This document shows, piece by piece, positions 12,801 to 24,800 of a stretch of 64,000 bases of DNA; the stretch's first letter is position 1, and every line of letters starts with the position of its first letter. This stretch comes from Branchiostoma floridae (taxonomy: Eukaryota > Chordata > Leptocardii > Amphioxiformes > Branchiostomatidae), in contig NC_049984.1 of the NCBI RefSeq assembly GCF_000003815.2, positions 5,472,491 to 5,536,490 of the forward strand. Reading direction: 5' to 3'. Under the pieces are notes generated by a model. It saw only the letters and a list, made by a program, of their open reading frames with translations, did no database searches and was not told where the DNA came from. The position numbers were made by a program, and so were the translations under genes.

Positions 12801-15800
12801 TTCTCAGATAAATTCTGCTCCAGACAACTTGTATTATTTTGTTGTAAAAGTGATTGAAGAATTGCATCTGCTGTTTTATTGGAATGGGCACGAACATTTT
12901 CGTGGCAGTTTCAAGTTCATGGTAAACACATAAAACCTCCATGAAGATTTCCCCTTTATTTTATTGCTTCGAGTTCTTGTTTGCGTCTGGATGACAAATT
13001 CCAAATCAATTGCAGTACTTCCTTTTTCTAATAGGAGGCACTGTTAGTGTATACTGTGGTGAACACCTTTGGAAAGGAGCATAGGAAAATATGGTACGTT
13101 TGCTTGCAAATGTTGCATTTTTATGCAGATTGCTGCGTAACTTTCTCGTCATTCGTGTGTATTTATTGGTTAAAGGGCAACACTTCTGCGTGTTTTTGAG
13201 TAAGTGACGACAAAACATAGATGTCTGGAACTTATGCGGTAGGCAACATAGGCTTGAAAATATCTTCCGTTGAGGCAAACACGGTGGCGTGACAGGACTT
13301 GGCAAGTGGACATTTCAAGCACCCGCAACGCAGACGTTTTTAAAAAATACCAGGCGCCAATTGAAACTGTCTTGCGGCGAATTAAAAACGGTTGCGTGAC
13401 AGTGCTTGGCAACTCGGTACTTCTGAGTACCCAGAACGCAAACTTGTTTCTTTTTACCAAAGTCATGAGTCATCCCGCACTGCCTGCCCATCACATGAAC
13501 TTGGCATTGTTTCACACTTCAGACTCGCGGTCGCCATGGCAACAGACTTGTTGTATCGCCATGCTGTCAACGGCTGTGCTGCCCGTGGGGATTAAAGAAT
13601 AACACTGAAGGAAAATGCTATAAATTAGATCCCTCTTGAACTTTTGCTAACCTTTTCGGGCTGTCACATGAAAGCAAATGTTCTGCGTTTCATATCGATT
13701 GTAACGTTGATGTGGTATTTATTGAAATCATCCCTTGGGCTCGGTTACTGTCAAGGAAAATTGACTCGTGAGATATATCTTTATATTTATACTAAGTTAA
13801 AGACATTTTTTTACTTTAACCTTGGACGTGCTATCACTTCATCTGTAAATTTCAGCAGCATCCAGCATTTTTTCCAGCATCCATCCTTCCCTCCCAGGAC
13901 AAATATTTCAGCCATTGCATCCATTGTCTAACAAGAATCAAAACTTCACAACAGGTCGTCAAGAGGGCCAGTCAGAACAGTTTCACTAAAGTGAAATGAA
14001 GCCATTCAAAATTTACCCCACAAAATGCATAAGACAGCCTTTCGTGATGGCATGTCCAAGGCTTGATTAAAAGATGTGTGCTACATGATCAATGTTTTTT
14101 TTTGACAAGTCAATTTTACATAACCAAGTCCAAGGGATCATTCTAAACTAAGTAAAAAATAATGACAGATGTCCAACCGCAAAGCAGAATCTGTCGTCCC
14201 GTTGTTGGATAGAAATTTGCTGCTGGTGACAGACAAAAATTCCAGTCATTCCTTCATCTTGACAGACAAAAATTGACATTCAAGAATGGATTAAGACAAA
14301 CACTGGTTTGCCGAACAAAAGTTATTTTAATTCAAAACAAAATAGTTTTATCAACCAACGTTTCAGTGACTGTATGTCACCTTCGTCAGGGCCATATTGA
14401 CTGATTCTGCGTTGCATAGCAGCTAGCTGCTGCAGTGGTAACTATCCAGGTAGTAGTTCGCTCCTATGTTCGCTTCTGCTATACCTGTCTGGGGACTGTA
14501 CATTCATACCTTTTGGAATTTGGTGATGATGTCATTTAATGAGCAAATTAAGGAATGGGTTCTAGAGCGCTTGGTTGAATAGGCATTCCATCACCAAGCG
14601 GATGGAGGGCGTTTCCCCCATGTAGACCCCCTAAACAGATACTGAGAAAATTCAATGTCGTCAAGAAGACTGTACAAACATTATTTATAGCCACTATGAG
14701 GTACATGTCCAGAAATTGTATATGACTTAGCAGCAGGGGTTTGGAGACTGGTCCTGGTGTGGGTTCACTGCCAATGCCCTGGAGGTCAAGGGTCACATGC
14801 TAATTAGCATATCATTCAGTGTCACTTTCATCAGACAAGTACCATTCTCTTATAACATAAGCGTCAGGATACATTGCATTGTGGTGGTGGTGGCAGTTTT
14901 GTTGATTTTAGCCAAAATAAAACAGTTAATCACAGGGATATAATTACTATAGATAAACATTGCAAGAAATTTAATCTTCTATAATACTCTATGTTGCATT
15001 TGCATGTCTGCACGTGAGCATGTCGGGATTGTATCTTCATGAATATGATGTCCCGTTATGAAGAAAATACACTTATTAGTAAGATTATTGCTTACATATA
15101 GTTGTGTCCAAAATCTGATTTACTATTGACGTTGTACAGCTACAAGTCGTAAAGTCGAAGCTGCAAGGTTCAGGTTATCTGCTTGTGAGACAGCTGGACG
15201 ATTTGCATTAGTCATATCTGGAAAGTCATGCTGGACTTCATTTTTTCATAGCTAGTCTAGTCACGTGGCGGTAACACGGACAAACCTCTAGCCAAGCAGC
15301 AGCCAGAATTTTGTTTCCTTGGACTCCGCATGCATTACTTATACTAGTTACAGTGCTGGATGCATATACACTTTTGTGCACACAAAATTGTAGTATCTAA
15401 TTTTTTATTGTCTGTGCACCTGCTAGGTATTTTTGCAGGGTTAAATACATGTACATTAAGATATTATTAAATATTATATACATTCATGTGTCAGAGAAAG
15501 GTGATTGTTCTATAACTTTTGTATCTGGGTCCATCTCAGCTCACCTCACATTGCCCTTGACCTTCTTTGTCGGTCGTTGGGGTACCACAGTTCATGTCAG
15601 GTTTTCAAAGCTGCAAATTATGTTGGCTGGTTTTGCTTAGCCTCCTTTACTGGCGTCTCTGGAGTCCCTTGCAATTTTTTAGGGGGAATATGCCGGGAAA
15701 GGAAAATATGACGAGGGAAAAAAAGGAAAAATGCCCATACAAGCTTCCCCATTGTACCTATTTCTCAAAATAAATTCCCTTCTCCAGATGATGTAACTAC

Positions 15801-18800
15801 TCTAGTCACCTGGCGATAACGCAGTCAAATCTCTATCCAATCAGCACCCTTCTTTTCGTACCACTGTAGAGTAATATCGCTGCTCAGACACAACAGAGGG
15901 TTCTTCATTCCGAGCACGTATAAAAGGAAACGTAGTCCGTGGGACTTAGTGATTCCACTCACTCTCGGCAAGAACTCAGAGACGGAGTTCCATTCCAGAG
16001 TCAGACGAGATAAGTGCGACGGTACAGATAGAAAGCATGACAAGAATTACTTTTCAGTTTCAAGTTGCTTCTTGAATGCTTGGTTCATTTTGTGGGAAGC
16101 ACGAGTGCGTGGATTCGACCTGCTGTGGTTTCTGAGGCTTAGAAAAGAAAATGTTGTGTTCCTGGTTATTTTGGTGTCTCAAGCACTGGCAAAAGACATA
16201 AATTAAAGATTCCATGTGAGAGATTTCAGTACGCAGTAGAAAAGAGTAATATAAACAGACCTGCCAAAGCTCACTCTTCTTTTTTTTCGACACCCTGCAT
16301 TATTGTACGGCTGTATCTGTATTCGTTGGGTCACTTCAGCCAAAAATAAATAAAAAAAGAGAAAGAAGAAAGAAGGGAATCCCTACAAATTTAAACCGAC
16401 ACTAATTTTTTCTGCACCATAATCGGAAACACAACATTACTTTTCCTAGGCCCAAGACACGTCACGAGAGAGACGTACTTGACTGTCTTGTTGGATGAAG
16501 GCTGTCTGGAAAGATGACACTGTTGAATGTATAAAAGAACAGCTGCATGGGACATGTCCTTGTCACTGCGGCCAGTCAAACACGGTGCATATTGATCCAT
16601 CCTGGGGCCATCTAAGTCATGGAGTTTGGTACTTGGGCCATTCCAATTAGATTTATTGGCTTGTAGGTTTTCGCAAGAAAAAATGGGAAGCAACATAAAA
16701 GATTTTAAACAGATATGATCATCCTAAGGAGCCACATATTATTAACAACTCCAAGGCTGTTTAACAGTTCAAAGTTTGATATTTTTGAAAACTTAAACAA
16801 CTTAAGACAAGGCCTAGGACTTAACTCAACTTTTGGTGTCTAAATTGGAACATGTTGGTGTTCATTCATATCCTGCTTGGTATATGTTATTATTGTTTTC
16901 AATTAAAAGCAGGAAAAAAATGGACAGGCAAATCGGAGAACCAAGGAATGAATTAAGTGTGGCCTTGCGTATCAAATTTGGTTGAGAGGGATAGATTTCT
17001 ACAGACTAGACAGTCATAAACTTTATGGCCTGCTTTTGGCTTGGTTTCAAGGTAGGATGAAAGCAGGTGGATTCGAACCTGAGTGGCAGTTAGTCATGTT
17101 GGCTGTCATTGGTTGGTTTTCACTCGGGTTTTGGGAGGAAATTACCGTATTAATAGTGTTTCTGAAGATTGTATAAAGTTGTATGGTCTTCAGACACAGG
17201 GATTATTTGATTAAGTATCAAATGTTCAATGATATGGTTACAGATTTCTGGGGTACTGCTTAAACCTTTTAATTCCCTACTGCATGAATCACCCTGTAAC
17301 TAATACAGAAACCATACGCCTATTGTGATTAGGGTTGAAAATATATTGTGATACACATAATCTTGACTTCATTGGAAGGAAATCATCTGTCACAATGCTC
17401 TTGTCTGGTCTGTAAATTGATATTGATATTGGGAAGAATACTAATAGCATAAAAGTTGTACTACTGAAAACTTAATATTCTATTACTACATACAACATTT
17501 ATTTTACCCTCTAACTGATTAGGTACTACAGTCAAACCTGCACAAGTGCCCACCTGTACATAAAGACCACCTGGCCAGTGTGACCACTTGTTTGTAGTCC
17601 CTTAGATAATTTTTCCCATTAACACAAGCATTAGTGACTACTTGTCCACATAGACCAGATTCTACCAAGGGTTCTTGGGCAGATGTGACTGTATATGTAG
17701 CTAAGAACAGACTTTGACATATCTCTGGCTAACATAATTTATAAAGAAAATGGGACAAAATAGAAAGCTGACAAAAATGCCCCCAAACACTTCAAACAAC
17801 AGCCGGACCTAATTCTCTGCTCGGAGAGTAGTTATTGACAGATGAACAAACTTTATCCAATGGTTTATTCATGCAATATTCTGGGTGTCTTCATCTTTGG
17901 ACAAAAGTTATAATCCCTTAAACGATCGGATTATGTCCGCGAGAGTTGTACCACGTGAGGTCAGTGTCTATCCGATGGAGCAGGGTTCAAAATTCATTTT
18001 GTTGAAAGCTGCTCTGGTGCACGTAACCTGAAAATGTAGGTGTACAGGAGAAATATTGGGTGCCCCACATGTGATACAGAGCAGGAGAATGTCAGTAAAA
18101 TCTTAAGACAAACTTACTGCATCTCTTCACATCTTGAATCTGAAATACTATAGTTAACTTCAAAAACAAATAATACTTAACACAAAGGTTTTGCTATTAT
18201 TTCTGCATGATGCCTAAATGTAAAAAATGTAAAGTATTATTGTGTTCGATCATAGTACCTTTACCTTCAGAACACTAGTACACAAATTACACAAAAATAC
18301 CCAAATAACACTACACAAACTTCGGGTGCACCAACAGTCAACATTTAGTTGCACAGCTCCAGTTTTGGGTGCACGAAATTATATTATGCACTCAGTATTT
18401 CCAGCACAGTATAGAATACAAAATCCTTTGGGTGAGAATTTTTGATTGGCAGCTGTATTAGATGCTTATCAGTAACCTTTGTATTTAAAGATTAATATCA
18501 ATTTTGCTGCGGGGCAACTAGTTAAATGTAGTATGAAAGTGTCTGACTGAAATACTTTGTTTCTGTTATTCTGTGGCTCGAAATAAAGATGAAATGTCAG
18601 TTGTTTCTGCAATCCAGGGCTCTTTTCAGTGTGTATCTTTTGGTCCCTTTTACGGACTTATGCTGCCATAAGTTTCAGCAACTCCTTGATTTCTGTCCCC
18701 TTCGATAGACAAAACTGAGTCAGAGTTCATGACGTTTCCGTCAGGATGCACCCATGAAACTTATTGCAAATCTTAAATTTGTTATTCAAAATGTGGGAAA

Positions 18801-21800
18801 TAGCATTTCAGGGGGTTGAAATGTTGAAGTTTCCCCCTGGATCCCCCTAGATTCACAAACTTTTGCTCTAGGCATAAAATGTCACTCCTAATCTTCAGGC
18901 AGATCTACTGGTGGCATAAGGAGTTTAGCTGGCCAAGGAGTGTTCTGAACCTACCTGTATCAGTGACTTCAGATCCCTAGTGGCTCAGAACACTTCTTGG
19001 CTAGCAAAACTCCTTAATGTAGATCTGCCTGGAGATTATGTCACTCCATCAAATTGGCAGAACAGAGGACAGTTTTGAATTAGAGTTTGAGAAAGCCCTG
19101 GAGCATATGCTATGTAAAGATAAGTCTCACGAACAATTTGACAGCTCTTGTCATTAGGAAACTGGTCCAAGTATGTCAAAGGTACACGCTGTCTTGTATA
19201 ATCAAATTAAACTGTCCTTGTGGCGCCGCGTGTTGCGTAACTGGTAGAGCTAGAGGTCCTGAGTTCGATACCCGCCGTGCCCCGACGTTTTGCCCTTGGG
19301 AAAGGCACTTTCCACGACCTTCCTCACTTCACCCAGGTGTAAAAATGGGTACCTGACTTCAGTCGGGGAGGTAAAAGACAAGACTACTTTTACCTTCTGT
19401 CCGTGCTGTGTATGTGGCACTGTTGATATAAGTTACTAACTTGTAATCTCCAAGCAGATCCTGAGGTAGCATAAGATACTGTAGTAGTATCAAAAGCTGG
19501 CAGAGGAGTGAAGCTGGCTTATAGGAGTGTGTTTCGCAAACACCTTTTGGCTACACTCCTTGGCCTGTTTGGTACTATCTTAAGCCATTGTAGGATCTGC
19601 TTGGAGATTAACTAATTTGAGTGCAGTGCCACATTGTCCTCGTCTGTCCAAAAGCAAGTAGAAAAGTCCTTTGCACTGGGTCTGTGAGTCTCCAGAACCA
19701 ACTGGAGGGAGTACGCCCAGGACAGATTAACCTGACGTGAACTTTCCATGTCTGTAGCCGCTATGGATCAGACTATGATGCCTGCGAATGATTGATTGAC
19801 AGTCCAAGTATGTTAAAGGTACACGCTGTCTTGTATAATCAAATTAAACTGTCCTTGTGGCGCCGCGTGTTGTGTAACTTTACCCAGGTGTCAAAATGGG
19901 TACCGACTTCTGTCGGGGAGGTAAAAGACAAGACTACCTTCTGTCTGTACTGTGTCTGTGGTGAAGGTAATACAAGTCACAAACTTGAGACTCAAGTTTG
20001 TGACTTGGCCCTGGTGGATAACTGCACTCAGAGTGCAGTGCCACATTGTCCTTGTCTGTCCAAAATCAAGCAGAAAAAAATTGTCCTTTGCACTCATTGG
20101 CTGCATGTTTTTGTCTTCCAGATTGCGGGAGGTTCACGGACAGATTAACCTGACGTGAACTTTCCATGTCTGTAGCCGCTATGGATCAGACTATGATGCC
20201 TGCGAATGATTGATTGACAGATTTGCACTCATTGGCTGCATGTTTTTTCTCTTCCAGATTGCGGGAGGTTCACGGAAGCTCTGGGCGATTTCTCTATCCG
20301 TGCGGAGGAGTTCAGCCGGTTAGGATATAGCAAGTGCTCGGTACAGATCGTGGCACCGCAGAACAAGACCATCGAGCTGAGTATAACCAGGCTCCAAGGC
20401 TTCCCCGTTGTAAATATTACAAACCCCCTCGCCCAGTGCCTCCCCAGATTAGAAGTCCGAGAAAAGGGCTTGCTTGGTGATGTTGGCCTTGTATACAGCA
20501 TATGCAATGGACTCGAAGAAGACAGCATTCCTTTGAATATACGCTCTACCAAGCACCATATTATCCTGGACTTTTTGTGGGACTCCTCAGTCGACAGTAG
20601 TTTTCAAGCAAGATACTCTTTTCAAGACAGTACACAAGTGGAAGGGGAAAAGGACACATTTGAAGGTAGGTGTATACCCTTAACTTTTTTTATTGTGTCA
20701 CACAAAACAAATGCCCATCCCATTTCAGGTGCATTTCATGTCTGACTTTTGAATTTTTCAGCGCTGTATTAATGACTAAGTCGTAATTTCCCTTGGCGCG
20801 CCTGTCATAACGCTATTTTTATCACTTCAGTTCATCTAAGGACACCCCAAAGCATATCTCAAGGACGTGTATATATATATATATGTATATATAGGGCTGC
20901 GTACTGGTATTGGGTACTTAAGTGCGATAAGGTAGAGATTTAAAAGTAAAATACAGTCACTTTTAATGTCATCACTAGGCATGGTAAGATTGCAGTCTTG
21001 CATATGTACATATTTTGTGACTAGGAACATTCAATTTAAAGATGAAAATTGGAAACTGGAATGAAATATAAACATTTATTTATTGGCAGATGTGACAATT
21101 GAAAAATGAAAGTACATTACACAGACTCTCAGGCAGTTTTGCTGATATTAGAGTGCCTACAAGTAGGAACAGACAGATGCAAAGTGATGGTGAATGATAT
21201 AACATTATAAATCCTTAAAATATAAAGTTAAACATAGTTTGGTTGTTTGAATACCAGAGACACTTGAAAAATTGCAAGCATTGTGTGGACGTTGAAAGCT
21301 GCAAGTAGGGACAGACAAATACATAGGAATGGTGATATAACATTACACGTCTCTAAAATATAAACATAGTTTGGCTGTTTTAATATCAGAGAAACTTGAA
21401 AAATGCAAGCATTGAAATCAGTACCTTCGATTTGTGATCCTACCGCAAAAGTAAGTTCCTTGCAACAGGTACCAAAAGTCCAAATAAACATTTAGCCACT
21501 CATCATCATCATCGGTCGACGTGCTTACACACGACAGGGTTATACCGCCCCTTACGGGGTGACAGACCCTTTCGTATGGCTAATTACAAGACGGGGATGC
21601 GCCAGGTCTCCTAGTAATTACTTATGACTCACTGAAAACCACACCTTTATTTTGTTGTGTTGTTCGGTTACAGTTTTGCACCTGTATACCCCTGTACCTG
21701 ATGCATATGGCTTATGTAACGTTTAAGTACACACAGCCCTAGTGACGTGCACCTTTGATTTGAGATCCTACCGCGAGTAAGTTCTTTGCAACAGATTCCA

Positions 21801-24800
21801 AAAGTCCAAATAAACATTTAGCTACTAGTAATTACTTATGACATCACTGGAAACAACATACACCTTTATTTTGTTGTATTGTTTTGCACCTGTGAAGTTT
21901 TGTAACTGTATACTTCTGTACCCGTACCCGATGCACATGGCTTATGTAACGTTTAAGTACACACAGCCCTACTAACGTACACGCAGCTACAGTGTCCTCA
22001 GATGCCCTCTCTCTTCCTGTCCCATTGTCAAGTGCATCTCAGGATGGAATATGTTATACACGAGGAGAATAATGGACCGAATCTCACGAGCTAGAGTAGA
22101 GTGAAAGCCTTATCTGCTTGTTGAGGACTGTGCATTTTTTAACACTCACAGGGATAGGTCTAGGTTGATGAATTGCCTCTCAGAGATTATTCATGTACTC
22201 TCTTTGCCTTCTACGTTTAGATGGTCCATCATTTTCAAGTGGAAGTGTCATGAGAAAAAAGAGGCTATCTGCATGTTAACCAATAAGATTGCCCCGTGGG
22301 TATAGAGTGTTGGCCTTGCAAGGTCCAGGATTCAAGCCCCGTCGGGTCATAAACTTCAAGAAGACTTCTAAGAATCGGACTANNNNNNNNNNNNNNNNNN
22401 NNNNNNNNNNNNNNNNNNNNNNNNNNNNNNNNNNNNNNNNNNNNNNNNNNNNNNNNNNNNNNNNNNNNNNNNNNNNNNNNNNAAAGAGAAAGAGTATGGG
22501 AGTGAAACACTCACCATTAGCAGTTGAATAGCATCGTGATATAGTGCTTGTATACAAGCCCATAGGGCCCAAGGGCAATAGATACAAGGATGGATGTCAA
22601 ATAATCTGCTCGTATGGTTTGACATTACCAAATCTTGTGGTGATACATAGAATAGAATGCAAGAATACCTTTTTATTTATTGGTTTGGCTGCACCGAACA
22701 CACAGCCAGGGCTGCCCAACTAGCCTATGGCTATTACAAAGGGCTAGCCCTGCTGACAAACACATAAACAATACAGATTAAAAAAAAGAACATTTGTATG
22801 TACATGGTGTAGGATTACTTACATATCATCTAAAATGGAGTATATAACATCATATCATCGACAACAATTATTTGCAATGAGAGGTCAGGGTCTGTATATA
22901 CACGTGTATGACTAATTTACGATGCGTAAGGGTTGCCTAGACATTCCCACAGTTTTCTTTTGAAAGAAGCAGTGGAGGTGGCTGTGCGAGTAGCAGTAGG
23001 GAGAGTGTTCCAGAGTGTTCCAGAGTGCTGTTGCTCTGCAAGAATACCTTTTGTAGCTACCAAGCCTAGTAATGATATATTTCACAGGTATGACCATATA
23101 TGGTCAGCGTTTTAAGTCATGATGTCAGGTGTGCACAGGAGTTAGTGATGTCACCATTTCTGTGGTATAGTAAGCAGGAAAGGACACTTCTTTTTAGGTC
23201 ATGTCTTTAATGATCTTCATATATAACGCTTGAACGTTCAGGTCATAAACATATCTCAAACATGGTTTAATGCTCTTGTCAATCGAGTCCTTCAAAGGAA
23301 CTGACTTGGCCCATAAATAAGGCTCTACAGCTGTGATAAATGCTTCTTCTCTGCCCTCAAAGACTTCAGGATAGACTTTTAGACAGGTCCAAAGTACTGG
23401 CATACTTTAGACACAACCGCACTAACCGCAAACCGCCCCAAACACCGCTCAGGAAACGTCTAGAATGCTTATTACCGCGCAGCAGCCTATATATCAGAGT
23501 AATTAGTAGAACCCTCCACCCCTCATTATTCCTCCCAATTGACATGGTAAATTGCGGTTGGGGAGGCAGACCCGCTTGTTTGGTTATGCCCCAGACGACA
23601 GGGAGGCTGCAATTTTCCCCCACTGTCTGGTGGAACTGCCTCCGAGCAAGTGTCTGTCGCAGCGAGGGAAGGATGCCGCCTGATTGGTTGGCACGAGACG
23701 TGGGCAACTCTGTCGAGGTTCGCGTGACTGGAGAGGGTTTGATCTCCAGACGGGCCTCGATAGGAAGCTAGAACAAAGGCGGGGATATCGGCTACCTTGT
23801 CTGCGATCCCCACATGTCCACCTACATATCCTGCGCTTTATGACATCTTTGTTCTGTCAGTATGAAGCAAGACGAGACCACCCAAGTCCCAGCCACCTGC
23901 CCGTATGGACATTTCTCATCAAGGTATGATGGCACTGACAACAGGCGATGTCTGACTCTCACATGGCACAGTGTAATTGCTAATTACTGCTGTCAAAAGG
24001 TTATTTTAAGCAGCATTACTGTGTGTATGTGTGTGCGTGCTTGTGTTGGTCACCAAGATAACTCAAGAAAGGCTGGTCATGAACTGGTTTTTATATTTGG
24101 CGTGTTAGTAGGTTGTGACAAAAACTGGAAATGATGAGATTTTTTGTTAAATTTAAGTTTGCACCCGACAAGTTGTACTGACGTGTACCGTGATAGGTGT
24201 CCATCATTGAAGTGGATTTTTAGATTGCAAGATGGATACAATCTTGTCCTTATTCCCCACATTTAAACCTGTACAGGTGACCAACTCTACATAAGAAACA
24301 CCTGGCCAATGTGACCACTTTTTAATGGTCCAGCAATAAGAATAATTTCTGTAGTGACCACCTGTCCACTTTATACAAATGTAGTTATACCAGATTTTAT
24401 TTGGTCCCCTTCTTGAACAGTTTTGACTGTATTTGCGATTGGTACTGGATAGTTTTGCATGCATGCATACGTTTTTTTAGCAACAATTTAAAATTGCCGC
24501 AGGGCAAGTTGACCCAAGGAATCCACTGACCCAGAAAGAGTAACCAACTCTTTTAGCCCTCCTGGCTTGAGGGGGTTACATGCTAATGCCAGTGGCATAC
24601 TTTTGTGGTTAATCTGGCTAAAGTAAGATAGCTTCTCTGTCTACATAACAATTGTGGTTTCAAACCATTCACCCATAATTCTACTTGGAAGTTGTAGTTG
24701 AACTGGTAAAAGTTAAGACTCACTAGGACTAATTATATTTCAGCCATACATAGTATGGTGAAATATATTGTATTCGTAATGTTTCTTTCTTCTTTCTCCT

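Larger units (their letters stand above)
19160..20276. repeat. Nested tandem duplication ending in the CUB exon
   Basis: Unit 1 (from about 19160) and unit 2 (from about 19795) share the block from CCAAGTATGT.AAAGGTACACG through the SINE start, the GGTAAAAGACAAGACTAC segment, GCAGTGCCACATTGTCC and TAACCTGACGTGAACTTTCC to GATTGATTGACAG. Unit 3 begins at 20222 and runs into exon 3. The break between units 2 and 3 copied the acceptor and about 19 bases of the exon. Confidence 0.8.

Noticed and set aside
13270-13602. 110-codon ORF with an overlapping minus-strand partner
   Set aside because: It lies on an old local duplication, lacks splice context and shows no domain.
19222-19290. Possible tRNA gene
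   Set aside because: Only A- and B-box-like words fit. The cloverleaf does not close and the sequence continues into a SINE body, partly repeated nearby.
20350-20745. ORF starting inside the CUB exon
   Set aside because: The apparent start is an internal GTG, and the true exon begins at 20258 and ends at the donor after 20665. The rest is intron read-through.
23340-23771. Overlapping 143- and 113-codon ORFs on opposite strands
   Set aside because: Both strands are open through base composition, and neither has a recognisable protein or paired splice sites.
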